From an uncultured Bacteroidales bacterium (GTDB lineage: Bacteria > Bacteroidota > Bacteroidia > Bacteroidales > Bacteroidaceae): DNA of 40,605 nt. Location of the stretch: the NCBI GenBank assembly GCA_902771725.1, contig CACXXT010000023.1:1-40605 (forward strand). The letters are read 5' to 3'. This document shows, one piece after another, positions 33,020 to 40,605 of this stretch. Within the stretch, counting starts at the first letter, position 1. Each line of letters opens with the position of its first letter. Made by a program: the position numbers and the translations under genes. The notes beneath the pieces are model-generated. The model did no database searches. It was not told the origin of the DNA and saw only the letters and a program-made list of their open reading frames with translations.

Positions 33020-33075
33020 ACATCGGAGCATCGAAATATCGAAACATCGGAACATCGAAACATCGAAATATCGAA
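33020..33075 (+). repeat. Seven-copy 8-bp tandem repeat between hisA and hisF
   Basis: The units run without gaps from the base after the hisA stop codon: ACATCGGA, GCATCGAA, ATATCGAA, ACATCGGA, ACATCGAA, ACATCGAA, ATATCGAA. The consensus is ACATCGAA. The repeat fills most of the 73-bp spacer and ends 17 bp before the GTG start of hisF. Variation in copy number would change the spacer without breaking a reading frame. Confidence 0.88.
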
Positions 33076-33092
33076 ATAAAAGAATAAGAACA

Positions 33093-33851
33093 GTGCTAGC
33101 AAAACGCATCATACCCTGTCTGGATGTCAAGGACGGCGAGACCGTCAAGGGCACGAACTTCGTGAACCTGCGCTCGGCAGGCGACCCCGTGGAATTGGGG
33201 AAAGCCTACAGCGAGCAGGGCGCCGACGAACTGGCATTCCTGGACATTACAGCTTCCCATGAAGGCCGCAAGACCTTCACGGAAATGGTCACTCGCGTGG
33301 CAGCCACGGTGAACATCCCCTTCACTGTGGGTGGCGGCATCGGCGAGCTGCGCGATGTGGACCGCCTGCTCTGTGCCGGCGCCGACAAGGTGAGTGTGAA
33401 CAGCGCCGCCTTGCGCCGTCCTGAACTCATCGACGAAATCACCAACCACTTCGGTTCCCAGGTGTGTGTCGTAGCCATCGACGCGCGCCAGGACGACAGC
33501 GGCCACTGGACCTGCTACCTCAACGGAGGACGCGTTCCCACGGAGCGCTCGCTCTTCGAGTGGGCTCACGAAGTGCAGGAGCGGGGTGCCGGCGAGATCC
33601 TGTTCACCTCCATGAACCACGATGGCGTGAAGGCAGGTTTTGCCAACCAGGCACTACGCCGCCTCTCCGACGAACTCAGCATCCCCATCATCGCCTCCGG
33701 CGGAGCAGGCTGCATGGAGCACTTCCGCGATGTCTTCGTCGAGGGACATGCGGACGCAGCACTGGCAGCCTCCGTCTTCCACTTCGGAGAAATCAGCATA
33801 CCAGAACTCAAACACTATTTACAAACCGAAGGAATCACCATAAGACAATGA
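33093..33851 (+). CDS. hisF: Imidazole glycerol phosphate synthase subunit HisF
   Basis: A 252-residue (beta/alpha)8-barrel cyclase that uses ammonia from HisH to make imidazole glycerol phosphate and AICAR. It starts at a GTG, which places [20 protein letters not shown] at the N terminus as in other HisF proteins (catalytic Asp11); no ATG fits. The second catalytic Asp is in [12 protein letters not shown] (about D130). Phosphate sites: FTVGGGIGE and IASGGAG. The stop overlaps the hisIE start (ATGA). Confidence 0.96.
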   Translation: MLAKRIIPCLDVKDGETVKGTNFVNLRSAGDPVELGKAYSEQGADELAFLDITASHEGRKTFTEMVTRVAATVNIPFTVGGGIGELRDVDRLLCAGADKVSVNSAALRRPELIDEITNHFGSQVCVVAIDARQDDSGHWTCYLNGGRVPTERSLFEWAHEVQERGAGEILFTSMNHDGVKAGFANQALRRLSDELSIPIIASGGAGCMEHFRDVFVEGHADAALAASVFHFGEISIPELKHYLQTEGITIRQ

Positions 33852-34474
33852 ATATCGACTTTGACAAGATGGGCGGCCTCGTGCCAGCCATAATCCAGGA
33901 TGCCGACACACGCCAAGTGCTCATGCTCGGCTATATGAATCGCGAAGCCTACGAGAAGACCGTGGCCGAAGGGCGCGTGACCTTCTACTCCCGCACCCGC
34001 AAGTGCCTTTGGACCAAGGGCGAGACGAGCGGCAACTTCCTCACCGTGGTCAGCATCAAGCTGGACTGCGACCAGGACACCCTGCTCATCCGCGTGCATC
34101 CTGCAGGCCCCGTCTGCCACACCGGCACCGACACCTGCTGGGGCGAAGAGAACACCCCCGCCTCCTCCGCTTCCCCCCTCCTCTTCCTCTCTGAACTGCA
34201 GGACTTCATCGAGCAGCGCCACCGCGAGATGCCCGAAGGCTCCTACACCACCAGCCTCTTCCGCGACGGACTCAACCGCATGGCGCAGAAAGTGGGCGAG
34301 GAAGCGCTGGAACTGGTTATCGAAGCCTGCAACGGCACCAATGAACGTATGATCTACGAAGGCTCGGACATGCTCTACCACCTCATCGTACTCCTCACCT
34401 CCAAGGGAGTTCGCATCGAGGACATGGCACGCGAGCTGCAAGAAAGACATAACCCAGGATGGAAGAAACACTGA
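33848..34474 (+). CDS. hisI: Bifunctional phosphoribosyl-AMP cyclohydrolase / phosphoribosyl-ATP pyrophosphatase
   Basis: A 208-residue HisIE fusion performing the second and third steps of histidine synthesis. The N-terminal cyclohydrolase half (about 1-110) has [43 protein letters not shown] and [16 protein letters not shown] with the zinc cysteines. The pyrophosphatase half (about 115-205) has [30 protein letters not shown] and [10 protein letters not shown]. The frame is open upstream to 33464 inside hisF, but the ATG at 33848 is the natural start and overlaps the hisF stop. It overlaps the next gene by 16 bp. Confidence 0.95.
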   Translation: MNIDFDKMGGLVPAIIQDADTRQVLMLGYMNREAYEKTVAEGRVTFYSRTRKCLWTKGETSGNFLTVVSIKLDCDQDTLLIRVHPAGPVCHTGTDTCWGEENTPASSASPLLFLSELQDFIEQRHREMPEGSYTTSLFRDGLNRMAQKVGEEALELVIEACNGTNERMIYEGSDMLYHLIVLLTSKGVRIEDMARELQERHNPGWKKH

Positions 34475-35268
34475 TCATCGACTACCACGAAGTAGACATC
34501 CAGCGAGAAGACCAGGTGCTGCTCTACAACGTGAACCTCCAGGTCCACGAGGGCGAGTTCGTGTACCTCACCGGAGTCGTCGGCAGCGGCAAGTCCTCGC
34601 TGCTGAAGACCATCTACGGCGAGCTGGACATCCAGACCGGCACTGCCGAGGTGCTGGGGCGCAACATGCGCAGCATCCGCCGCCGGCAAGTCCCTGCCCT
34701 GCGCCGCGAGCTGGGCATCGTCTTCCAGGACTTCCGCCTGCTCACCGACCGCAACGTCCGCCAGAACCTGGATTTCGTGCTCCAAGCCACAGGATGGAAG
34801 AGTCGCACAGAGCGCGCCGACCGCATCACTGAGGTCCTGCAGATCGTGGGACTCTCCGACAAGCTGGAATCTATGCCCTACGAGCTCTCGGGCGGCGAGC
34901 AGCAGCGCGTGTGCATCGCACGCGCCATCCTCAACAAGCCCCGTCTGATTCTCGCCGACGAGGCCACCGGCAATCAGGATGCCGAGTCCGGACGCCAGAC
35001 AACGCGCATCCTGCAGGACCTCGCCAAGGAAGGCACCGCCGTCATCATGGCCACCCACAACACCCTGCTCCTGGAGCAGTTCCCCGGCACCGTCTACGTC
35101 TGCCAGGACCACCGCCTCCGCCTCCTCGAGGAAGACACCATGCCCCAGCCCATGCCGGAGCCCGAAGTGGAATCCAAACCGCAGGATATGACCTCCGCCG
35201 CGGAGGACACCCACATCGAAGACGAGGATGACGACATCCCCGTAGCTACCATCGACAATAACAACTAA
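34459..35268 (+). CDS. ftsE: FtsE-like ABC transporter ATP-binding protein
   Basis: A 269-residue ABC ATPase. FtsE with FtsX links cell division to peptidoglycan hydrolases. Seen: Walker [10 protein letters not shown] (about 38-46), Q-loop VFQDFRLL, signature [18 protein letters not shown], Walker [12 protein letters not shown] and the H-loop ATHN. FtsE usually reads ADEPTGNLD; here Pro is Ala and Leu is Gln. After about residue 225 there is an acidic tail ([28 protein letters not shown]). No ftsX is next to it; I recall Bacteroidales keeping ftsX elsewhere. It overlaps hisIE and precedes lysC by 17 bp, so it is likely co-transcribed with amino acid genes. A lipoprotein-type exporter ATPase is the alternative. 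Confidence 0.8.
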   Translation: MEETLIIDYHEVDIQREDQVLLYNVNLQVHEGEFVYLTGVVGSGKSSLLKTIYGELDIQTGTAEVLGRNMRSIRRRQVPALRRELGIVFQDFRLLTDRNVRQNLDFVLQATGWKSRTERADRITEVLQIVGLSDKLESMPYELSGGEQQRVCIARAILNKPRLILADEATGNQDAESGRQTTRILQDLAKEGTAVIMATHNTLLLEQFPGTVYVCQDHRLRLLEEDTMPQPMPEPEVESKPQDMTSAAEDTHIEDEDDDIPVATIDNNN

Positions 35269-35285
35269 ACACATTAATAAAGAGA

Positions 35286-36629
35286 ATGAAAGTTCTAAAA
35301 TTCGGCGGCACGAGCGTAGGCTCTGCCCAGCGTATGCAGGACGTCTGCAAGCTCATCACCACGGATGGTGAGCCCAAAATCGTGGTCCTCTCTGCCATGA
35401 GCGGCACCACCAACACCCTTGTGGAAATCGCCGACTACCTCTACAAGAAGAATTCTGAGGGCGCCAACGATGTCATCAACCGCCTCGAGCAGAAGTATCT
35501 GGCACATATCGACCAGCTCTACTCCACCGACGAGTGGCGCCAGCGCACAGAGGCCTTCCTGCAGGAGGAGTTCAACTACCTGCGCTCGTTCACCAAGATG
35601 CTCTTCACCTCCTTCGAGGAGAAAGTCATCCTGGCACAGGGCGAAATCATCTCCACCAACATGGTCACCAACTACCTCCAGGAACAGGGCGTGAAGGCTA
35701 TTCTCCTCTCCGCACTGGACATGATTCGCACCGACAAGAACGCCGAACCCGACTTCAACTACATCCGCGAGAAGACCCAGGCACAGCTGGAGGCCAATCC
35801 CGGCTACGAGATCTACATCACCCAGGGATTCATCTGCCGCAATGCCTACGGCGAGATTGACAACCTCCTGCGCGGCGGCTCGGACTACACCGCATGCCTC
35901 ATCGGCGCGGCCATCAACGCCGACGAGATTCAGATCTGGACAGACATCGACGGCATGCACAACAACGACCCGCGCATCGTCGAGGGCACGGAACCAGTGC
36001 GCCAGCTATACTTCGAGGAAGCGGCCGAACTCGCATACTTCGGAGCCAAGATCCTGCACCCCACATGCATACAGCCCGCCAAGTTCGCCGGAGTGCCCGT
36101 GCGAGTGCTCAACACCATGGATCCCACCGCCCCCGGCACCATCATCAACAACCGCATGCATCGCGGCACCATCAAGGCAGTGGCTGCCAAGGACAACATC
36201 ATCTGCATCGGCATACAGAGCTCACGCATGCTCCTGGCCCACGGCTTCCTGCGCAAGGTCTTCGAGATCTTCGAGACCTACAAGACCAGCATCGACATGA
36301 TTGCCACGTCCGAGGTGGGCGTCAGCGTCACCATCGACAACCGCTCGCACCTCTCCGACATCACCACGGAGCTGAAGAAATACGGCACCGTCACCGTGGA
36401 GGAGAATATGTGCATCGTCTGCGTCGTCGGCGACCTCTCGACACAGAACATCGGCTTCGAAACCATGGCCACCGATGCCCTGCGCCAGATTCCCGTCCGC
36501 ATGATCAGCTATGGCGGCTCGGCCCACAACATCTCCTTCGTCGTCTCTGAGGACGACAAGAAGCGCACCCTCCAGGCGCTGCAGCAATGCCTCTTCACCT
36601 ACGACGGCCACGTACGCCGACCCTCCTAA
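35286..36629 (+). CDS. lysC: Aspartate kinase (monofunctional)
   Basis: A 447-residue enzyme that phosphorylates aspartate, the first step to lysine, threonine and methionine. Seen: the N-terminal MKVLKFGGTSVGSAQRM, SAMSGTTNTLVEIAD, FICRNAYGEIDNLLRGGSDY, WTDIDGMHNNDPRIV and AKILHPTCIQPA of the kinase domain, then two ACT-type regulatory segments from about residue 305, with FEIFETYKTSIDMIATSEVG and ENMCIVCVVGDLS. There is no fused homoserine dehydrogenase. ACT domains suggest feedback by an end-product amino acid, most likely lysine given the adjacent lysA. The spacer to lysA is 25 bp. Confidence 0.95.
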   Translation: MKVLKFGGTSVGSAQRMQDVCKLITTDGEPKIVVLSAMSGTTNTLVEIADYLYKKNSEGANDVINRLEQKYLAHIDQLYSTDEWRQRTEAFLQEEFNYLRSFTKMLFTSFEEKVILAQGEIISTNMVTNYLQEQGVKAILLSALDMIRTDKNAEPDFNYIREKTQAQLEANPGYEIYITQGFICRNAYGEIDNLLRGGSDYTACLIGAAINADEIQIWTDIDGMHNNDPRIVEGTEPVRQLYFEEAAELAYFGAKILHPTCIQPAKFAGVPVRVLNTMDPTAPGTIINNRMHRGTIKAVAAKDNIICIGIQSSRMLLAHGFLRKVFEIFETYKTSIDMIATSEVGVSVTIDNRSHLSDITTELKKYGTVTVEENMCIVCVVGDLSTQNIGFETMATDALRQIPVRMISYGGSAHNISFVVSEDDKKRTLQALQQCLFTYDGHVRRPS

Positions 36630-36654
36630 CACAACACATCCTCCCCAAGCACTC

Positions 36655-37803
36655 ATGCAACTTACAGACACACTCCAGAACTTCCAGACGCCGTGCTACC
36701 TCTACGACACGGCGCTGCTCGCACGCACCCTCGACGCCATACGCCACGAGGTGCAACAGCACGACAACTACCATGTCCACTATGCCGTCAAGGCAAACTC
36801 CAATCCCCGCATTCTCAGCCAGATAGCAGCCGCAGGCCTGGGAGCCGACTGCGTCAGCGGCGGCGAGATACGTGCTGCCCTCGCAGCAGGATTCCCCGCC
36901 TCCAAGATTGCCTTCGCCGGAGTCGGCAAGGCAGACTGGGAAATACGCCTCGCACTCCAGAGCGCCATCGGAATGTTCAACGTCGAGAGCTTCGAGGAAC
37001 TCGAGGTCATCAGCCAGCTCGCCACCGCTATGAATCTTCGCGCACGCGTCAGCTTCCGCATCAACCCCGACGTCGCCGCCCACACCCACGCCCACATCAC
37101 CACCGGTCGTGCCGAGGACAAGTTCGGCATCGCCAAGGAGGACATGGTCCGCGTGATACGCATGGCACAGACCATGCCCTGCGTGGACTTCACAGGGCTC
37201 CACTTCCACATCGGCTCACAACTGCTGGTGATGGACGATTTCGAGGAGCTCTGCCGATGCGTCAACCAGCTCCAGCTGGAACTCGACAGCGAAGGCATCT
37301 TCGCACCAAACATCAATGTCGGAGGCGGACTGGGAGTGGACTACGAGACACCGGCGGCAAACCCCATCCCCGACTTCCAGGCTTATTTCTCCACCTTCAC
37401 ACGCGGGCTGCAACTGCGTGAAGGTCAGCAGCTGCACTTCGAACTCGGCCGCGCCGTGGTAGCACAGATGGGCTCGCTGCTCACCCGTGTGCTCTACGTC
37501 AAGCAAGGGCGCCAGAAGCAGTTCGTCATCGTCGATGCCGGCATGACAGACCTCATCCGTCCTGCCCTCTACGATGCCCGCCACCACATCGACAACCTCT
37601 CGGCCACAGCCGCCGAACCCGCTGTCACCTACGACGTCGTAGGCCCCATCTGCGAGTCTTCCGACGTCTTTGCCCGCGACATTCTCCTGCCCCCTACACG
37701 CCGCGGAGACCTCCTAGCCATCCGCTCTGCCGGAGCCTACGGCGAGACCATGGCATCCCAGTACAACTGCCGCTCCCTCCCCTCCGTACACTTCATCGAA
37801 TAG
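36655..37803 (+). CDS. lysA: Diaminopimelate decarboxylase
   Basis: A 382-residue fold-type III PLP enzyme that makes lysine from meso-diaminopimelate, the last step. The frame is open from 36511 inside lysC, but the ATG at 36655 gives the normal start. Seen: the PLP lysine in HYAVKANSNPRIL (K46), SGGEIRAALAAGF, GLHFHIGSQL, NVGGGLGVDYET (phosphate loop), FELGRAVVAQMG and the active-site GPICESSDVFARD. Length is slightly below the 400-420 of many homologues. It is the last gene of the his-ftsE-lys series; the next start is 50 bp away. Confidence 0.95.
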   Translation: MQLTDTLQNFQTPCYLYDTALLARTLDAIRHEVQQHDNYHVHYAVKANSNPRILSQIAAAGLGADCVSGGEIRAALAAGFPASKIAFAGVGKADWEIRLALQSAIGMFNVESFEELEVISQLATAMNLRARVSFRINPDVAAHTHAHITTGRAEDKFGIAKEDMVRVIRMAQTMPCVDFTGLHFHIGSQLLVMDDFEELCRCVNQLQLELDSEGIFAPNINVGGGLGVDYETPAANPIPDFQAYFSTFTRGLQLREGQQLHFELGRAVVAQMGSLLTRVLYVKQGRQKQFVIVDAGMTDLIRPALYDARHHIDNLSATAAEPAVTYDVVGPICESSDVFARDILLPPTRRGDLLAIRSAGAYGETMASQYNCRSLPSVHFIE

Positions 37804-37853
37804 CATCCGAATTTGACATTTAACCTTTAGTTTTTTCTCTTTTACTTCTCCCC

Positions 37854-38903
37854 ATGCCCCTCTCCATCGTCATTCCATCCCACGACCAGGCACCAGAGCT
37901 CCGCCAGCACCTGCCCCTCATCCTGGAGCAGGACTACACGGACTTCGAAGTCATCGTGGTGGACATGGCATCCACGGACGAGACCCGCGATGTGCTCGAC
38001 GAGATGGAACTGCGCTACCCCGCCCTGCGCCACACCCGCACACCCGAATCCGCCCGTGACATCAGCCTCGAGCGACTGGCCATCACACTCGGCGTGCGCA
38101 CCGCCAAGCACGACTGGGTGGTCATCACCCACCCCGACTGCCGCCCGGCCACACCCCGCTGGCTGCAGACCCTGGCCCGGCAGATGACCGAGGGCAAGGA
38201 CATCGTCGTCGGCGTGGCCAAGTACGACGAGACGGCCCACACCTGGCTCCACCGCAAGGCGGGATTCTTCCGCCAGTGGAACACCCTCGCCAACCTCAGC
38301 CACATACGCAGCGGGCATGCAGCCGTACGCGCCGACGGCTGCAACATCGCCCTGCGCCGCACCCTGTTCTTCAGCAAGGACGGCTTCGGCGACAACCTCA
38401 ACCTGCTCACCGGCGCCGAGGAACTCCTCGTCAACCACCTCTCCACGCAGCGCAACACCGCCATCGCCTCCGACCCCGACGCCATCGTCATCCAAGACCC
38501 CCTGCCGCTGGAACAGCTGTGGAAGAAGCAGCGCGTGTTCTACATGGAGACACGCCGCCACCAGCACCACGCAGGCCTCTATCGCGCCACGCAGAACATG
38601 CGGATGCTGATGCCATGGCTACTGCTCATCGCCGTCAGTGCGCTCTGGCCCGTGCTCGTCAGCATCTGCCCCGACGAACCCTTAGCCACCACCATCATCA
38701 CGGCACTCGTCCTCCTGCTGGCACTCATCATCACCATCGTAGGGATACACAATGCCAACCGTGCCGCCCGCGCCATCGGCTACCAGCGCTCCTACGTCCT
38801 CACGCGCCTGCTCTTCACCCTCCAGCTACCCTTCTGGAACCTCAGCGCATGGCTCTCCCATCGCCTTGCCTCCAAGAATGACTTCCGCAAGAAATTCGTC
38901 TGA
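37854..38903 (+). CDS. Membrane-attached GT2-family glycosyltransferase
   Basis: A 349-residue protein. Residues 1-240 are a GT-A domain: MPLSIVIPSHDQAPELRQHL, VIVVDMASTDETRDVL, a THPDCRP metal-site-like segment and a C-terminal EELLVNHLSTQRN with acidic residues where the catalytic base is expected. Two membrane helices follow (about 255-278 and 282-303), and the tail is basic (RLASKNDFRKKFV). It differs from the WbbL-like enzyme at 28.5 kb and probably works on a lipid-bound or polysaccharide acceptor at the inner membrane. The GC content is high here. The substrate is unknown. Confidence 0.85.
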   Translation: MPLSIVIPSHDQAPELRQHLPLILEQDYTDFEVIVVDMASTDETRDVLDEMELRYPALRHTRTPESARDISLERLAITLGVRTAKHDWVVITHPDCRPATPRWLQTLARQMTEGKDIVVGVAKYDETAHTWLHRKAGFFRQWNTLANLSHIRSGHAAVRADGCNIALRRTLFFSKDGFGDNLNLLTGAEELLVNHLSTQRNTAIASDPDAIVIQDPLPLEQLWKKQRVFYMETRRHQHHAGLYRATQNMRMLMPWLLLIAVSALWPVLVSICPDEPLATTIITALVLLLALIITIVGIHNANRAARAIGYQRSYVLTRLLFTLQLPFWNLSAWLSHRLASKNDFRKKFV

Positions 38904-38920
38904 AATCCCCAAATACCCTA

Positions 38921-38959
38921 ATCTTTAATTTTTTAATTTTTTAATTCTTTAATTCTTAA
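38921..38959 (+). repeat. Octamer tandem repeat before dedA
   Basis: ATCTTTAA (38921-38928), TTTTTTAA (38929-38936), TTTTTTAA (38937-38944), TTCTTTAA (38945-38952) and a shortened TTCTTAA (38953-38959). The first unit is identical to that of the nqr spacers. It lies 18 bp after the glycosyltransferase stop and ends 20 bp before the dedA ATG. Confidence 0.75.
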
Positions 38960-38979
38960 CTTTTCTCTCCACCACCCTC

Positions 38980-39618
38980 ATGTCCACCTTCATCACCTGG
39001 TGCATCGAGCACCTCAACTACTGGACCATCACCTTCCTGATGACACTCGAGAGCACCGTAATTCCCATACCCAGCGAGCTCGTCGTGCCCCCCGCAGCCT
39101 ATCGTGCAGCCGCCGACGGCAGCGACCTCAACATCATCCTCGTAGTCCTCTGCGCCACCCTGGGCGCCAACATCGGAGCCCTCATCAACTACACCGCCGC
39201 CCGCTACCTCGGCCGACCCATCATCTACGCTTTTGCCAACAGCACCTTCGGCCACATGTGCCTGCTCAACGAGGAGAAAGTGCGGAAGACAGAGCAGTAC
39301 TTCAACGACCACGGCGCCGCCGGCACACTCATCGGGCGCCTCGTGCCCGGCATACGCCACCTCATCTCCATCCCCGCCGGTCTGGCCAAGATGCGGCTCT
39401 CCCACTTCATCCTCTACACCACCATCGGTGCCGGCCTCTGGAACATCATCCTCGCCGCCATCGGCTACAGCCTGCAGAGCGTAGTGCCCGAAGACCAGCT
39501 CATGGACAAGGTCAACGAGTACAGCCACGAACTCGGCATAGCCATGGTCATCCTCTTCCTCGGCCTCATCGCCTTCCTCGTCTACAAGGGAATGAAGAAG
39601 AGCCCCAAGAACGACTAA
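38980..39618 (+). CDS. DedA-family inner-membrane protein
   Basis: A 212-residue membrane protein of the DedA/VTT family, proposed to flip or recycle lipid carriers such as undecaprenyl phosphate and to keep membrane homeostasis. Seen: FLMTLESTVIPIPSELVVPP near the start, ATLGANIGALINYTAARYLG, the hallmark FNDHGAAGTLIGRLVPGIRH followed by LISIPAGLAKM, and hydrophobic helices near the C terminus. Length is normal. Next to a membrane glycosyltransferase, a role in lipid-linked sugar recycling would fit, but this is inference. Confidence 0.9.
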   Translation: MSTFITWCIEHLNYWTITFLMTLESTVIPIPSELVVPPAAYRAAADGSDLNIILVVLCATLGANIGALINYTAARYLGRPIIYAFANSTFGHMCLLNEEKVRKTEQYFNDHGAAGTLIGRLVPGIRHLISIPAGLAKMRLSHFILYTTIGAGLWNIILAAIGYSLQSVVPEDQLMDKVNEYSHELGIAMVILFLGLIAFLVYKGMKKSPKND

Positions 39619-39645
39619 GGGGAGGCACTCCAGCAACCGCAGCCG

Positions 39646-40605
39646 CTACTCTATCGCCACGATGCTGCCAAAGCAATTCCAGGAAGAATCCGACTTGTAG
39701 GCATCAACGGAGCCGGCTGGGACATGGAGAGTGGCAATTTTCGCGGAGGTAAACACGAAAGGAGAACCATCGCAGTCCGACGGAGGAGCTGCTGCATAGC
39801 AATAGACATCCATCAAACTTGTACAGTAAAGGAAAACGAATACCCCAATGGAGGAGACGCTGCCGGGAATGGTGACCGTTGCCAAGCCTGCGCAGTTCTC
39901 GAAAGCCCTTTTCCCGATGGACGTAACGCCATCTGGAATGGTGACCGACGTCAGACTTTGGCAGTCACGGAAAGCTTCGTCCTCAATGGACGTGGCGCTG
40001 CCGGGTAGGGTGACCGACGTCAAGGACCAGCAGCCCCTGAAAGCCTTTCCTATGGACGTAATCCCATCGGGGAATACTGCCTCTGTAACTTTCTTGCCAT
40101 TCAAATAGAGGTAATGGGCATAGGTGAGGGGATTCGAGTCAGATGTCGAGCCGAATGAGATCCTGCACCAGGCATTGAGGTCGCTGATGTGAACGGCGGT
40201 GAGATATATGCAGTCAACGAAGGCGCTGTCTCCGATGGAGGTGACGCTGCTGGGGATGGTGACCGACTTCAGGGTGCTACAGCCCACGAAGGCCCATTCC
40301 TTAATGCCGCGGAGCTCCAGATACTCCCCGCGATATTCCAGGGCATCTATTAGCTTGGCATCGCCCTTGAAGTGTTCCTTGTCGTAGCCGATGACCCAGA
40401 GATAGCCGTCCCTGGCAGTGTACATGATGTCGTCAATCATGTAGTTGTCGGTACTAACGGCCACGAAGCGGTGTCCGTCGCTGGCGTTGTTGCCTTTATC
40501 CACCTTCACCGGTGCCTCTTCGTTTATCTCCTTGTCTATCAAGTCGTATATAGTGTGACAGCCATTCAATTGCTCGCCATACAGGTGCAGGGCTTTGTTG
40601 TTCAC
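39646..40605 (-). CDS. BspA-like leucine-rich-repeat protein, 5' part missing
   Basis: The last 319 codons or so; the frame is open to the right edge, and the GTG there is not a reliable start. From about residue 100 there are LRR_5 (BspA-type) repeats of about 23 residues with the pattern LTSVTIPDGVTSIGKRAFENC. One unit is short (ITSIGKAFRGC) and one is interrupted by the DLNAWCRISFGSTSDSNPLT insert. The end (LHVPAGSVDAYKSDSSWNCF then GSIVAIE) is the usual closing block of such proteins. BspA of Tannerella binds fibronectin and fibrinogen; here binding is only inferred from the family. The N-terminal 100 residues show no known domain. It converges with dedA, 27 bp apart. Confidence 0.85.
   Translation of the reverse strand: MNNKALHLYGEQLNGCHTIYDLIDKEINEEAPVKVDKGNNASDGHRFVAVSTDNYMIDDIMYTARDGYLWVIGYDKEHFKGDAKLIDALEYRGEYLELRGIKEWAFVGCSTLKSVTIPSSVTSIGDSAFVDCIYLTAVHISDLNAWCRISFGSTSDSNPLTYAHYLYLNGKKVTEAVFPDGITSIGKAFRGCWSLTSVTLPGSATSIEDEAFRDCQSLTSVTIPDGVTSIGKRAFENCAGLATVTIPGSVSSIGVFVFLYCTSLMDVYCYAAAPPSDCDGSPFVFTSAKIATLHVPAGSVDAYKSDSSWNCFGSIVAIE

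Noticed and set aside
33020..33075. Possible CRISPR-like array
   Set aside because: The units are 8 bp and contiguous, with no unique spacers and no cas genes nearby.
32297..33154. Long minus-strand ORF opposite hisA and hisF
   Set aside because: Antisense to two confirmed enzymes; its [15 protein letters not shown] segment is only the octamer repeat translated.
33464..33847. Extended N terminus of HisIE inside hisF
   Set aside because: The extra residues are an Arg/His/Pro-rich shadow of hisF, and the ATG at 33848 gives the family start with an ATGA overlap.
34375..35274. Long minus-strand ORF of about 299 codons opposite the FtsE-like gene
   Set aside because: The high-GC third codon positions of the real gene keep the antisense frame open; no domain is seen.
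36511..36654. Extended N terminus of LysA inside lysC
   Set aside because: The Ser/Thr/Pro-rich extension is a shadow of lysC; the ATG at 36655 gives a normal diaminopimelate decarboxylase start.

Overview
The window looks like a chromosomal segment of a Bacteroidales bacterium, most probably Prevotella or a close relative. The support is: promoter elements of the Bacteroidota type (a -7 box TAnnTTTG, sometimes with a TTG-like -33 box about 20 bp upstream); a complete Na+-translocating NADH:quinone reductase operon; a BspA-type leucine-rich-repeat protein; an M64 (IgA-type) peptidase; large secreted glycosidases, one ending in the C-terminal tail common in Prevotella secreted proteins; and the his-ftsE-lysC-lysA gene order. 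No rRNA, tRNA, insertion sequence, integrase, CRISPR array or phage gene was recognised.

Layout. Positions 1-9936 form a run of minus-strand genes. In transcription order they are a nitroreductase, a DUF2520-type Rossmann protein, KdsC phosphatase, Maf pyrophosphatase, a small lipoprotein, an M64 peptidase, a GH43 enzyme, a multidomain GH2/GH43-like protein, a tiny ORF that may be a gene remnant, and a partial lipoprotein at the edge. Positions 10096-17820 (minus) hold nqrABCDEF followed by a membrane metallophosphoesterase. Two promoters face away from each other at 17.86-17.94 kb; the plus-strand one precedes a TamB-like protein. Continuing on the plus strand: uridine kinase; an MltF-like lytic transglycosylase coupled by ATGA to a nuclease-helicase; recR with a membrane protein, a glycosyltransferase and an acetyltransferase; a secreted Gly/Ser/Arg-repeat protein; hisH-hisA-hisF-hisIE; ftsE-like ATPase; lysC; lysA; a second glycosyltransferase; and a DedA protein. 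A BspA-like gene enters from the right edge on the minus strand.

Working together. The Nqr complex oxidises NADH and pumps Na+. The hisH/A/F/IE genes supply the middle of histidine synthesis, and lysC and lysA begin and end lysine/diaminopimelate synthesis for protein and peptidoglycan. KdsC, TamB, the transglycosylase, the glycosyltransferases and DedA serve the envelope. The secreted GH2, GH43, M64 and BspA proteins fit polysaccharide and host-protein use.

The strongest oddity is NqrC. Its usual single-helix FMN subunit carries an N-terminal rubredoxin-like four-cysteine knuckle and a 143-residue C-terminal tail with 35 cysteines and no aromatic residue, resembling a metallothionein. A second pattern is short tandem repeats with a period of 8 bp in several spacers inside operons (nqrA-B, nqrD-E, hisH-A, hisA-F, and before dedA).
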